Shown: positions 17,424-26,385 of the stretch, in pieces | Position numbering within the stretch: the first letter of the stretch is position 1 | Layout of the letters: every line of letters begins with the position of its first letter | DNA from: Rhodococcus maanshanensis NBRC 100610 | GTDB taxonomy: Bacteria; Actinomycetota; Actinomycetes; Mycobacteriales; Mycobacteriaceae | Assembly (NCBI RefSeq): GCF_001894865.1 | Contig: NZ_BCXA01000025.1 | Span: 61,809 to 125,808, forward strand | Direction of reading: 5' to 3' | DNA: 64,000 nucleotides | The notes under the pieces: model-generated | Told to the model about the DNA's origin: nothing | Seen by the model: the letters and a program-made list of their open reading frames with translations, nothing else | Database searches by the model: none | Program-made: the position numbers and the translations under genes

Positions 17424-18482
17424 ATGACCGAGAGTTTCGATGACAGGATCGAGCAGGCCTGGGCCGACTTCCAGGCGGTCCTCGCCGACCATGTCGCAGC
17501 CATGGTCGACGACGACCTCCTAGCGTTGGAGCTGGGCGAGGAGTCCTCGGTGGAGGGCTTCGTTCCGTGCGTGCAGTTCCTGGCGTGGGGCGGTGACCAG
17601 GTGCGATGCGAGGTCCCGTCCAACGCCTACCTCGACCCCCGGCACCGGCTGTCCCCCGCAGACGAGGCGCGGCTGGTCGAGCTGGGCTGGCACCGTCCGA
17701 CCCGCGCACCCGAGGACGAGCCGGACGCGGGGTCGCCGGCGTTCTTCGTCGACAAAGCCGCGAACTGGGCCGATCAGCTCGCCGCGATGGCGATCACCGT
17801 GTTCCGCGAGACCTGGAGCGTCCCGCACCCGAGCTTCCTGCGGACTGAGGCGGTCGGCACCTTGGAGTCGCTCGAGTTCGAGCCGGATCTGCCGGACGAG
17901 GAGTCGTTCGCGCTGGACCTCGGCGCCGCGGTGGTGCCGCGCGACGACGAGCACCTCTACGAGCTGGTCGGGCTGACGCTGGCCCGCCTCTTCGACGAGC
18001 CGCCGGGCGACGACGACCACAACGACTTCATGCTCGCCCTGGGGCGGGTCATCGGGTTCGTCGGCCCGCACCTCGACGGCGGCGAGGTGCAGGTGCGGGT
18101 GCCGCTGGTGCGCGAGGTCAGCGACCGGACCCGGGCCAGCGAACTGATCGCCGACCTGAACCGCCGCTGGCCGCACCTGAAATTCACCCTGGCGACGGAT
18201 CGGGTGGAGGCGTGGGCGGCAGTGCTCGCGAATCCGTATGTCCCGCAGCACCTCATCGACATGCTCGAGCAGCTGTTCTCGTTCGCGCAGACCGTGGACG
18301 ACGAGTTCGCGGCGCGGTTCGGCGGACGGCTGGAGGGATTCCCGGAGCCCGACCCCGTGCCGATGGAGGTCGACCACGGGGAGCTCACCACCCCTCCCCC
18401 GGCGCCGGCCCCGAAGCCGCTTCGGCAGATGGAGCTGTTCACCGACCCCGGCGAGCAGTCCCTGTTCGACGAGCCGAGCTGA
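17424..18482 (+). CDS. TY-Chap/YbjN-like domain protein with C-terminal clamp-type motif
   Basis: This 352-aa cytoplasmic protein has an N-terminal alpha/beta domain (FDDRIEQAWADFQ... FVPCVQFLAW... VRCEVPSNAYLDPRHRL... LGWHRPT), then a WSVPHPSFLR linker. A second domain at about residues 165-300 resembles the YbjN/type III chaperone-like (TY-Chap) fold, ending VPQHLIDML...DDEFAARFGG. The tail has RQMELF at residues 334-339 followed by TDP.EQSLFD. It is paralogous to the proteins at 57850-58449 (second domain only) and 58603-59967 (full length). The ATG at 17424 has AGGGGGA just upstream. The gene is 44 bp before the RelA/SpoT-domain gene, probably one unit. Function unknown. Confidence 0.75.
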   Translation: MTESFDDRIEQAWADFQAVLADHVAAMVDDDLLALELGEESSVEGFVPCVQFLAWGGDQVRCEVPSNAYLDPRHRLSPADEARLVELGWHRPTRAPEDEPDAGSPAFFVDKAANWADQLAAMAITVFRETWSVPHPSFLRTEAVGTLESLEFEPDLPDEESFALDLGAAVVPRDDEHLYELVGLTLARLFDEPPGDDDHNDFMLALGRVIGFVGPHLDGGEVQVRVPLVREVSDRTRASELIADLNRRWPHLKFTLATDRVEAWAAVLANPYVPQHLIDMLEQLFSFAQTVDDEFAARFGGRLEGFPEPDPVPMEVDHGELTTPPPAPAPKPLRQMELFTDPGEQSLFDEPS

Positions 18483-18526
18483 CGGGCTCCCGCGCCCACC
18501 CGTACACCCTGAACCCGGATCGGATC

Positions 18527-19480
18527 ATGCGCACCAAGAAGAAGTCGGACAACGTCGCGGCGCTGGTCAATCAGCTCTACAACGAGCGCGAGCGCGCCTG
18601 GGCCGCGGCGCTGGTCACCGCCCAGACGTTCCTCGACACCCTCGCCGACGACGTGCTCGAGGATCTGGACCGCGACCGGCTCAACGCCAAGACCGCCCGG
18701 ATCAAGGATCGCGAGCGCACCGCCGACAAGGTTCGGCGCAGGATCGCCGAGGGACAGATGGCCCGGCCCACCACCACCGACGACATCGCCGACGCCATCC
18801 ACGACCTGGTCGGGATCAAGGTGCTGTGCAAGACGCCGCGCGATCTCTCCGCGTTCACCGAGAAGCTGCTCGAGGCATGCACCTCGCCCGCCTGCTCGGT
18901 GCGCCTGGCCGTCCCGCCGCGGGACTACGTGGCCAATCCCAAGGACAGCGGATACCGCGCCTTTCACGCGGTCCTGATGATCAAGGTCGCCACCCACGAG
19001 GGCGACCTGGGCGTCAAGGTCGAAGTACAGGTGAAGACGCTGCTGCAGGACGCGTGGGGCGAGCTGACCCACGAGGACATGTACAAGCCGGGTAAGGCGC
19101 TCAAGCCCAACGAATTTCACCGAGACGTGGCGCGGCAGATGGCGCAGCTCCTGGACAACGTGGACACCATGGCCGACCTGCTCGCGGCCGAGCTCGACCG
19201 GCAGACGGCGCAGCTCGACGCCGATGCGGACGGCACGGCGCCGGACAGCTCGGAGGAGCCGACGGTGTACGCCCGGGTCACCCGGACCGGCCCGCGCTAT
19301 GCCCTCGCCGTCACGCTCGACGGCCGGCAGGGACTGATCCCGGCGCGCTCGGTGCGCAGGCTCGTGGGGTCGAGCGCCCGGATCAACGTCAGCGACTACC
19401 TCGACGTCGGCGACATGGTCGACGTCCGGGTCGAGGAGACCGACACCGCGCTGTACTACCACCCCGTCGCCCTCGCCTGA
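18527..19480 (+). CDS. RelA/SpoT-domain (alarmone synthetase-like) protein with S1-like C-terminus
   Basis: The 317-aa protein carries a RelA/SpoT nucleotidyltransferase domain at about residues 25-200. It has DLVGIKVLC (conserved Asp), DYVANPKDSGYRAFH (Tyr/His of the substrate pocket) and KVEVQVKTLLQDAWGELTHED (conserved Glu). There is no hydrolase (HD) or regulatory TGS/ACT domain, so it is a small alarmone synthetase-like enzyme that would transfer pyrophosphate to GDP/GTP or, in toxic relatives, to ATP or tRNA. Residues about 240-317 read as a short S1/OB-like beta domain (VYARVTRTGPRYALAV... GQGLIP-like... DYLDVGDMVDVRV). The ribosome site is weak. It is likely co-transcribed with the TY-Chap gene. 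Confidence 0.72.
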   Translation: MRTKKKSDNVAALVNQLYNERERAWAAALVTAQTFLDTLADDVLEDLDRDRLNAKTARIKDRERTADKVRRRIAEGQMARPTTTDDIADAIHDLVGIKVLCKTPRDLSAFTEKLLEACTSPACSVRLAVPPRDYVANPKDSGYRAFHAVLMIKVATHEGDLGVKVEVQVKTLLQDAWGELTHEDMYKPGKALKPNEFHRDVARQMAQLLDNVDTMADLLAAELDRQTAQLDADADGTAPDSSEEPTVYARVTRTGPRYALAVTLDGRQGLIPARSVRRLVGSSARINVSDYLDVGDMVDVRVEETDTALYYHPVALA

Positions 19481-19507
19481 GTCGGTGAGCAAGACCGGTG
19501 GCAACGC

Positions 19508-20665
19508 TCAGGAACCGGATTCCCTCCCGGAGAACTCCAACTCGACGGCACGCCCGAGGTCCGCTGCGGCTTGAGCGAAGGCGGGGTCGAAGAAGAGGAA
19601 ACTGAGCAGATCGCCTCGGTCCGCCGCCTCGCCGCCGATCAGCCGGGCCAGCGCCCACAACGACGGGTTCTGCGTGCCGCGCAGGCAGGCGAATTTCTCA
19701 CGGAAGACCTCGTCCGCGAGCGCGGCGATCTCACCTGCCCGGTCCAGCGAGGGACCGGCGAAAATGAAATCGATATGGCGAGCGATTTTCGGATAGGCGC
19801 GCGCAATCTCGTTGCGGCGTTCGATCGCGCGCAGATCCTCGATCATGCGGTCGGCCAGCATGGCGCGCATGGAGAGCGCCACAGCCCCGAACACGTCCGG
19901 CTTTCCGGTGTGTCTGGACTGCTCGGATGGAAACCCGGTCGGCCAGGTCCGAGGGTGCGTCGCGACGACGCCCAGCAGGTCCGTACCGAAATCGACAGCG
20001 GGCTTGACGGGCGTGTTCAGCAGCAGCCCGCCGTCGACGTACCAACCGGACCAGCGCCGCGGCTCCTTCACCTGCACCGGGTGGAAGAGTCCCGGCACGG
20101 CGGAGGAGGCGAGCACATGCTCGACGCCGAGCGTCGTCTCCACGTACGTGATGTTGCGGCGTGGATCGTACGGCGGAAGTTTCACCGAACAGTTCTTCTC
20201 CACGAACACGACCGTGCCCCGCGTCGCCACGGACGTCGCGGTCACCGCGACTGCATCGATCGTTCCTTCTCGTATGTTCTCGTGCAGCCTGCCCCACGGC
20301 AGCTGCTCCAATAGCGTCGTACGAAGTCGCTCTGTGTCCAACAGACTCGGCAGTCGTACCGGCATGCCGGCGAGTTGCCCCAGATAGCGCAGCCCGCTCC
20401 CGACGATGCTGCTCACCGGCTCGAAGACGTCGTCCAGCTTCAACGAACCCCACTGATGGACGACTTCTCCTGCCGCCGCCGAGAGTCCCAGGTCAAAGTA
20501 GCCGCCGAGCCCGACCACGTTCAGGGCGCCTGCGCTGGTGCCGATCAGGATCGAGGGCGGGGCGTTGTCCTCGGCCAACCGTTTCGCCAGCGTCGCCATC
20601 GCGCCTGCTTCGAACGCACCTCGTGCGCCCGCTCCCGCCACGACCAGTCCGATGCGTTCAGCCAC
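19508..20665 (-). CDS. Patatin-like phospholipase
   Basis: This 385-aa serine hydrolase of the patatin family has the oxyanion glycine loop GAGARGAFEAG near residue 10, the nucleophile elbow GTSAG (Ser about 44) and the catalytic Asp in DGGLLLNTPV (Asp about 211). It would act as a phospholipase/acyl hydrolase, cytoplasmic or membrane-associated. I choose the GTG at 20665 because the domain starts immediately after it. An extension to 20788 would overlap the divergent helicase promoter. The gene ends close to the convergent RelA/SpoT gene. Confidence 0.85.
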   Translation of the reverse strand: MAERIGLVVAGAGARGAFEAGAMATLAKRLAEDNAPPSILIGTSAGALNVVGLGGYFDLGLSAAAGEVVHQWGSLKLDDVFEPVSSIVGSGLRYLGQLAGMPVRLPSLLDTERLRTTLLEQLPWGRLHENIREGTIDAVAVTATSVATRGTVVFVEKNCSVKLPPYDPRRNITYVETTLGVEHVLASSAVPGLFHPVQVKEPRRWSGWYVDGGLLLNTPVKPAVDFGTDLLGVVATHPRTWPTGFPSEQSRHTGKPDVFGAVALSMRAMLADRMIEDLRAIERRNEIARAYPKIARHIDFIFAGPSLDRAGEIAALADEVFREKFACLRGTQNPSLWALARLIGGEAADRGDLLSFLFFDPAFAQAAADLGRAVELEFSGRESGS

Positions 20666-20804
20666 GATCCGCCCCCATCGACGCACGCGTTTCGCCTCGT
20701 TGACTGACGGTACTCCCCGACGGCACACCGACACGAGGACGGCGAACAGGAGTTCGGGCGGGCGCGCGACCTGCACCGTCGCCCCCACCGACTACCGTCT
20801 AGCC

Positions 20805-23800
20805 ATGCTCTCGCCCCTCGACCGCGACCACGCCATCTCCACCCTGGTGCGGGCGGTCGGGCAGACCACCTACGACCGGGGCGTCCGCTACGCCCGCGGC
20901 GGGTCGGTGCTGGAGCTGGACTGGCTGGCCGCGGAGCGGCGGGCGGTCGGGCTGGTCGACGGGACCGAGCTGTATCGGACGTCGGCCGTGTTCAGCCTGC
21001 GCGCCGAGCGGCTCGAGTTCGCGCGCGGCGAGTGCAGCTGCCCGGTCCGGCTGAACTGCAAGCACTCGGTCGCGCTGACGGTCGCCCTCCTCGACCAGCC
21101 GGACACCCGGGCCGTTGCGGCGCCGCCGTCCTGGGAGGACGTGCTCGGGGCCGCCCTCGGCGGCGGGGGCGACACCCGCCCCGGCGGGACCGTCCCGCTG
21201 GCGGTGCAGCTGACGCTGACCCCCGGCCCCCGCTCGCAGTTCTGGCGGCTGCACGCGCGGCTGGCCCGGCCCGGCAAGGCCGGCTGGGTCAACGCGAACA
21301 TGGCCTGGGCGAATCTGCCGACCATGCACGAGGTGGACGCGCGGCACCGGGACCTGCTGACCGAGCTGCACACGGTGCACCAGATGGGCGGGCGCGGCAG
21401 GCGCAGCGGCTACGGGACCGCCGAGAAGGACCTCGACCTGACCACGATCGACAGTCCGCGGCTGTGGGCGCTGCTCGACGAGCTGGCGGCGGCGGGCGTC
21501 GCGCTGCTCTACAACCGCAAGGAGCTGGGCGCGCTGCCACGCCCCGGCACCGCCGAGCTGTGCGTCGACATCGACGAGTCCGGCGGCGACCTGGTGGTGA
21601 CCCCGACCGTGCGCACCGACGACTCCGACCTGCCGGTGGCCGCGCTGGGTTTCCTCGGCGAGGACGCGCACGGGGTGATCTACCTGCGCCCGGGCTACCC
21701 GCGCGGTCCCTCGCCCGCGGAGTGGCCGTTCCGGATCGCTCGGCTGTCCGGGACGGCGCCGCGCGCGATGCAGGAGCTGGTGGCGGCGGAGGCCTCGATC
21801 ACCGTGCCCGCGCGCGACGCGGACCGCTTCGCCACCGCCTACTACCCGCGGCTGAGCCGGGCCGCGAGCGTCCGCTCCACCGACGGCTCGTTCACCCCGC
21901 CCACGATCGAGGGCCCGGCGCTGTTGCTGCGTGTCGCCTACCTGCCCGGGCACCGGGCGCGGCTGCACTGGCAGTTCCGGTACGCGATCGGCGGCGCCGA
22001 GCGCACGGTGGAGCTGCGGCCGGGCGACGACGAGAACTTCCGCGACGTCGACCGGGAACGGGCGCTGCTCGACGGGCTCGACCTGCCGCTCGCGAAGTAC
22101 CGGCTGCTCTCCCCCGCGGGCGCGCTGCTGCCGCGGGTGAGCCTGGAGGGCCTCGACACCGCCCGGCTCAGCACCGAACTGCTCCCCCAGCTGCTCGCCC
22201 GCGACGACCTGGAGGTCGTGGTCGAGGGCGAGGCCGCCCGGTACCGGGACGCGGGCGAGAGCCTGAGCATCGGGGTCGGCACCGACGCCACCGACGACGG
22301 CGACTGGTTCGACCTGTCGATCACCGTCCGCGTCGAGGACGCTCCGGTGCCGTTCCGCGACCTGTTCGCCGCCCTGAATGCCGGCCAGTCGCACCTACTG
22401 CTGCCCGACGGCGCCTACCTCTCGCTGGATCGGCCGGAGCTGCAGCGGCTGCGGGACCTGATCGCCGAGGCCCGCGGCCTGCACGAGCAGGACCCGAACG
22501 GGTTGCGGCTGAGCCGGTTCCAGGCGTCGCTGTGGGAGGAGTTCGCGGCGCTCGGGGTGGTCGAGCGGCAGGCCGCCCGGTGGCGCGAGCAGGTGCAGGG
22601 GCTGCTGGACGCGACCACCACGTCCACGCTGGAGGCGCCGGCGTCGCTGCGGGCCACGCTCCGGCCGTACCAGCTCGACGGCTTCCGCTGGCTGAGCTTC
22701 CTGTGGTCGAACGGGCTCGGCGGTATCCTCGCCGACGACATGGGCCTCGGCAAGACGGTGCAGTCGCTGGCGCTGATCTGCCAGGCGCGGGAGGCGAACC
22801 CGTCCGATCCGCCGGTGCTCATCGTGGCGCCGACGTCCGTGGTCGCGAACTGGGCGTCGGAGGCGGCGCGGTTCGCCCCGCACCTGCGGGTGGTCGCGGT
22901 GTCGGAGACCGGCACCAAACGCGGTGCGGCGCTGGCGCAGTCGATCGAGGGGGCGGACGTGGTGGTCACCTCGTACACCCTCGCCCGGCTCGACGACGAC
23001 GAGTACTCGGCGCACCGCTGGTCGATGCTGCTGCTCGACGAGGCGCAGTTCGTCAAGAACCACCGCTCCAAGGCGTACCAGTGCATGCGCCGGATCGAGG
23101 CGCCGACGAAGATCGCGATCACCGGCACGCCGATGGAGAACAACCTGATGGAGCTGTGGTCGCTGCTCTCGATCAGCGCGCCCGGCCTGTTCCCGAACCC
23201 GACGAAATTCGGCGAGTACTACCGCAAGCCGATCGAATCCGGCGGCGACAGTGAGCTGCTCGGCCGGCTGCGCCGGCGGATCCGGCCGCTGATCCTGCGC
23301 CGCACCAAGGAACAGGTCGCCTCCGATCTGCCCGCCAAGCAGGAGCAGGTGCTGGAGGTGGAGCTGTCGCCGCGGCACCGCAAGCTCTACGACACCCACC
23401 TGCAGCGGGAGCGGCAGAAGATCCTCGGCCTGGTCGGGGAGGTCGACGCCAACCGGTTCACCATCCTGCAGTCGCTGACCCTGCTGCGCCGGCTGAGCCT
23501 GGACGCCTCGCTGATCGACGACACCCACGCGTCGGTCGCGTCGGCGAAGATCGATGCCCTGCTCGAGCAGCTGGCGGACGTGATCGACGGCGGGCACCGG
23601 GCGCTGGTGTTCAGCCAGTTCACCGGCTTCCTGGACCGGGTGCGTCAGCGGCTGGACGCCGAGGACATCGGCTACGCCTACCTCGATGGCCGCACCCGGG
23701 ACCGCGCGAAGGTGTTGGGCGAGTTCAAGTCCGGCGACGCGCCGGTGTTCCTGATCAGCCTCAAGGCGGGCGGGTTCGGACTGAACCTCACCGAGGCCGA

Positions 23801-24044
23801 CTACTGCTTCCTGCTCGACCCGTGGTGGAACCCGGCCTCCGAGGCGCAGGCCGTGGACCGCACCCACCGGATCGGGCAGACCAGGAACGTGATGGTGTAC
23901 CGGCTGATCGCCAAGGACACCATCGAGGAGAAGGTGATGGCGCTGCAGGCCCGCAAGTCGGAGCTGTTCGCCAGCGTGGTGGACGAGGGCGGGGCGTTCA
24001 GCGCGGCCCTGTCCGCCGAGGACATCCGGGAACTGCTCGGCTAA
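20805..24044 (+). CDS. SNF2-family helicase with SWIM zinc finger
   Basis: This 1079-aa Swi2/Snf2 ATPase has a SWIM zinc finger, CSCPVRLNCKH (first Cys about 77), near the N-terminus. A long middle region follows, then the helicase core: DDMGLGKTVQ (Lys about 650), LLLDEAQFVKN (Asp about 745), GTPMENNLMELWSLL, and the C-terminal lobe with FSQFTGFLDRVRQRL, LKAGGFGLNLTEADY and DRTHRIGQTRNVMVYR. Likely a dsDNA translocase in chromatin or repair; the family is widespread in actinomycetes. The ATG at 20805 is preferred, since the frame upstream to 20538 is antisense to the patatin gene. It converges with and overlaps the TetR gene by 4 bp. Confidence 0.92.
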   Translation: MLSPLDRDHAISTLVRAVGQTTYDRGVRYARGGSVLELDWLAAERRAVGLVDGTELYRTSAVFSLRAERLEFARGECSCPVRLNCKHSVALTVALLDQPDTRAVAAPPSWEDVLGAALGGGGDTRPGGTVPLAVQLTLTPGPRSQFWRLHARLARPGKAGWVNANMAWANLPTMHEVDARHRDLLTELHTVHQMGGRGRRSGYGTAEKDLDLTTIDSPRLWALLDELAAAGVALLYNRKELGALPRPGTAELCVDIDESGGDLVVTPTVRTDDSDLPVAALGFLGEDAHGVIYLRPGYPRGPSPAEWPFRIARLSGTAPRAMQELVAAEASITVPARDADRFATAYYPRLSRAASVRSTDGSFTPPTIEGPALLLRVAYLPGHRARLHWQFRYAIGGAERTVELRPGDDENFRDVDRERALLDGLDLPLAKYRLLSPAGALLPRVSLEGLDTARLSTELLPQLLARDDLEVVVEGEAARYRDAGESLSIGVGTDATDDGDWFDLSITVRVEDAPVPFRDLFAALNAGQSHLLLPDGAYLSLDRPELQRLRDLIAEARGLHEQDPNGLRLSRFQASLWEEFAALGVVERQAARWREQVQGLLDATTTSTLEAPASLRATLRPYQLDGFRWLSFLWSNGLGGILADDMGLGKTVQSLALICQAREANPSDPPVLIVAPTSVVANWASEAARFAPHLRVVAVSETGTKRGAALAQSIEGADVVVTSYTLARLDDDEYSAHRWSMLLLDEAQFVKNHRSKAYQCMRRIEAPTKIAITGTPMENNLMELWSLLSISAPGLFPNPTKFGEYYRKPIESGGDSELLGRLRRRIRPLILRRTKEQVASDLPAKQEQVLEVELSPRHRKLYDTHLQRERQKILGLVGEVDANRFTILQSLTLLRRLSLDASLIDDTHASVASAKIDALLEQLADVIDGGHRALVFSQFTGFLDRVRQRLDAEDIGYAYLDGRTRDRAKVLGEFKSGDAPVFLISLKAGGFGLNLTEADYCFLLDPWWNPASEAQAVDRTHRIGQTRNVMVYRLIAKDTIEEKVMALQARKSELFASVVDEGGAFSAALSAEDIRELLG

Positions 24045-24658
24045 ATCCGGTTCCCGATGCCCGCGGCCGCGGCCAGCGCCCCGACCACCCAGCCGTCGTA
24101 GTCCGTTGCGCTCCAGCCCCGTTCGTCGATGAGCAGGGCGTGGGTCTCGGGGCTCTGCAGCGCCAGCCCGACGTCCACGCAGCGGTCCACGTCGAGGCCG
24201 TCGACCTTGCCGGCGAGCGCGGTCATCAGGTGCCGCAGCACGGTCTCGTGGTGCTCGCAGGTGGTCTGCCACAGCTGCGCCACCTCGGCGTCGGCCCCCG
24301 CGGCCGCGCGCACCGCCAGCAGCACCGGGGCCACCCGGTCCAGGATCAGCCGGGCCGCGTGCACCTGGATGCGCAGCTGCGCCATCGGGTCCGGCTCGGC
24401 GACCGCCGCGGCCACCCAGGGCCGGTCCAGCGTGGCGATCGGCTCGTCGTCGCCCGCGATCGAGACGTCGAGCAGAGCGGCGAGCACGCTGCGCTTGTTC
24501 CCGAACACGAAATACACGGTCTGCACCGCGACGCCCGCCTCGGTCGCGATCGCCTTGATGGTGGTCGACGCGTAGCCGGCGGTGGTGAACAGGGTGCGCG
24601 CGGCGGTGAGGATCTTCCGCCGCGCCGGTGTCTTGTCGTCCTCGATCGGTGTTGCCAC
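24041..24658 (-). CDS. TetR-family transcriptional regulator
   Basis: This 205-aa repressor has an N-terminal helix-turn-helix (ARRKILTAARTLFTTAGYASTTIKAIATEAGVAVQTVYFVFGNK region, residues about 12-55) and a helical ligand domain with no recognisable specificity. The GTG at 24658 begins the natural TetR N-terminus; an ATG at 24688 would extend into the operator. It is divergent from the saccharopine-dehydrogenase-like gene, with a perfect inverted repeat between them, so it most likely autoregulates and controls that neighbour. Confidence 0.88.
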   Translation of the reverse strand: MATPIEDDKTPARRKILTAARTLFTTAGYASTTIKAIATEAGVAVQTVYFVFGNKRSVLAALLDVSIAGDDEPIATLDRPWVAAAVAEPDPMAQLRIQVHAARLILDRVAPVLLAVRAAAGADAEVAQLWQTTCEHHETVLRHLMTALAGKVDGLDVDRCVDVGLALQSPETHALLIDERGWSATDYDGWVVGALAAAAGIGNRI

Positions 24659-24674
24659 GAACTGAAGTGTAGAT

Positions 24675-24704
24675 CTAGAGTGATGCACTAGAGCTTCACT
24701 CTAG
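24675..24704. promoter_or_regulatory. Candidate TetR operator
   Basis: Perfect inverted repeat: CTAGAGTG (24675-24682) and CACTCTAG (24697-24704) with a 14-bp spacer that itself contains a CTAGAG-type half site. It lies between the divergent TetR and reductase genes, 17 bp from each start codon. Confidence 0.7.
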
Positions 24705-24720
24705 CGATTTGGGAGACGGC

Positions 24721-25656
24721 ATGACCTCGGTACTGGTTCTCGGCGGCTACGGCGCGGTGGGTGCGCACGTGGTCAAACGGCTGCGGGCGGACGGGGCCGA
24801 CGCGCTGGCCGCGGGCCGCGACCCCGCGCGGGCGGATCGGGTGGTCGACCTAACCGATCCCCGTTCGCTGGGGTCGGGGCTGGACGGGGTGTCCGCCGTG
24901 GTGAACTGCTCCGGGTCCGAGGAGCCCGCGGTCGCGGCGGCGGTCGCCGGGAACGGGATCCCGTTCGTCGACATCACCGCGACCTCCGGGTACGCGAAGC
25001 AGCTCGAGCGGGTCGACGGCCCGGTACTGCTCGGCGTGGGCATCGCGCCCGGGCTGAGCAGCCTGCTCGCCGCCGAGGCGGCGCGCGCGGGCGGGACTGT
25101 GGACGTGCTGATCGGGCTCGGCGCCGGCGAGGCGCACGGCCCGGCGGCGACGGCGTGGACGTACGGGCTGCTGGGCAAGCGCTTCGACGACCCGGACGGC
25201 TCGCGGGTGCGCAACTACACCCGGCCGACCAGGTTCGACCTCCCGGCCGAGGCGGGCTACCCGCGGTTCCCGGCGCTGCGCACGGACTTCGCCGACCAGC
25301 ACCGGCTGACCGCGGACCTCGGCGTGCCGGTCCGCACCTACCTGCGGCTGGACTCCCGCCTCGCGACGCTCGGCCTGGCCGCACTGACCTGGGCGCCGCG
25401 GATCGCGGCCCTGATCCCGGCGGGCGGCATGCCCGGCGGCGACGGCTGGGTGATCGCGGCGCGAGGCGGCGACGGCCGGTCGTGGTGGGCCACCGGCCGC
25501 GTGCAGTCGCGGGCGACGGCGGAGGTCGCGGCGCAGGCGGTCCGGCGGATGCTGCAGAGCCCGATCACCGCGCCGACGTGGCTACACCAGGCGGCCTCGT
25601 TGGACGAGCTCCGGCCGGCGCTGGAGGCGGCCGGAATAGCGCTCGGGACCGGATAG
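24721..25656 (+). CDS. Saccharopine-dehydrogenase-like NAD(P)-binding protein
   Basis: This 311-aa protein has an N-terminal Rossmann fold (VLVLGGYGAVGAHVVKRL) followed by the saccharopine-dehydrogenase NADP domain pattern: VVNCSG, then VDITATSGY, then GVGIAPGLSSLLA. Members are trans-acting enoyl reductase-like or of unknown substrate. The ATG at 24721 has GGGAG 6 nt upstream. It is probably repressed by the divergent TetR protein; the inducer is unknown. Confidence 0.78.
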   Translation: MTSVLVLGGYGAVGAHVVKRLRADGADALAAGRDPARADRVVDLTDPRSLGSGLDGVSAVVNCSGSEEPAVAAAVAGNGIPFVDITATSGYAKQLERVDGPVLLGVGIAPGLSSLLAAEAARAGGTVDVLIGLGAGEAHGPAATAWTYGLLGKRFDDPDGSRVRNYTRPTRFDLPAEAGYPRFPALRTDFADQHRLTADLGVPVRTYLRLDSRLATLGLAALTWAPRIAALIPAGGMPGGDGWVIAARGGDGRSWWATGRVQSRATAEVAAQAVRRMLQSPITAPTWLHQAASLDELRPALEAAGIALGTG

Positions 25657-25721
25657 TTGACCCTCCTAGTACCCCGCATGGGTAACGTGCGAGGCATCCT
25701 CCGACGAAAGGACCCGTCACC

Positions 25722-26003
25722 GTGGCGCACCGCATCGAGCACAAGCCGGCCGAAAACCGCTTCGAGATCCACGTCGACGACGCCCTCGCCGGATACGCGG
25801 ACTACACCGTGATCGGCGGCGTCCGGGACTTCGACCACACCGTCACGGATCCCGCGTTCCGCGGGCAGGGGTTGGCCGGGAAGCTGGTCGCGGCGGCGCT
25901 GGACGCGACGCGGGCGGACGGGATCTCGATCGCGACGTCGTGCTCGTATGTGGAGAGGTTTGTCGAGCAGAATCCGGACTACAGGGACCTGCTGGCGGCG
26001 TAG
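25722..26003 (+). CDS. Short GNAT-like N-acetyltransferase (YjdJ type)
   Basis: This 93-aa protein of the compact GCN5-related acetyltransferase type has a beta hairpin at the start (ENRFEIHVDDALAGYADY), then the acetyl-CoA loop FRGQGLAGKLVAAAL at about residues 45-60, and a final CSYVERFVEQNPDY, the hallmark tail of the YjdJ/NATD1 family. The GTG start has GAAAGGA upstream. The substrate is unknown. It is the last ordinary chromosomal gene before the defence island. Confidence 0.82.
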   Translation: MAHRIEHKPAENRFEIHVDDALAGYADYTVIGGVRDFDHTVTDPAFRGQGLAGKLVAAALDATRADGISIATSCSYVERFVEQNPDYRDLLAA

Positions 26004-26038
26004 CTACGGGTAGTCGTGGTTGCTGGCGATTGCCGTAT

Positions 26039-26371
26039 CTAGACCGAGTTCGAGGCAGGCGTCCGGGACGTCGCTGTAATTGCTGGCGAGGTGCGGAGCA
26101 CAGGATCGACGACGAACTCACGAGTGTCGATCTCATCAGCGGTGCGAGCGGCAATCAGTGAGTCATAAAGGGCGATTTGCAGTAACGGCGCTTCCACGCG
26201 ACATTCGAGCGGCCGATCACCCTTCTCGCGAGCACTGGCGAACGGCACCTGCACCAGCTGCTGGAAGAAACTCGGAGGATCACGATCTTCGACTGCAAGA
26301 AGATGACTCCGACCAAACCTGCTGCTGGAACGACCCCGAGGTGAGCATCTGAATTCCCTCCAATTCGACAT
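26039..26371 (-). CDS. Hypothetical protein at the island edge
   Basis: A 110-aa frame begins 14 bp after the Gabija-like helicase gene on the same strand. The middle reads like real protein (HLLAVEDRDPPSFFQQLVQV and LLQIALYDSLIAARTADEID), with codon use like the island genes. The last 20 residues are low-complexity. No family recognised. It may be a small third gene of the operon or a fragment of an older gene. The rest of 26004-26385 holds nothing else I can support. Confidence 0.35.
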   Translation of the reverse strand: MSNWREFRCSPRGRSSSRFGRSHLLAVEDRDPPSFFQQLVQVPFASAREKGDRPLECRVEAPLLQIALYDSLIAARTADEIDTREFVVDPVLRTSPAITATSRTPASNSV

Positions 26372-26385
26372 CTCACAGATGCTCC

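Noticed and set aside
20799..24272. Long open frames opposite the SNF2 helicase and TetR genes
   Set aside because: They are antisense shadows caused by high GC; the sequence is Arg/Gly/Leu-rich without motifs, while the plus strand has complete helicase motifs.
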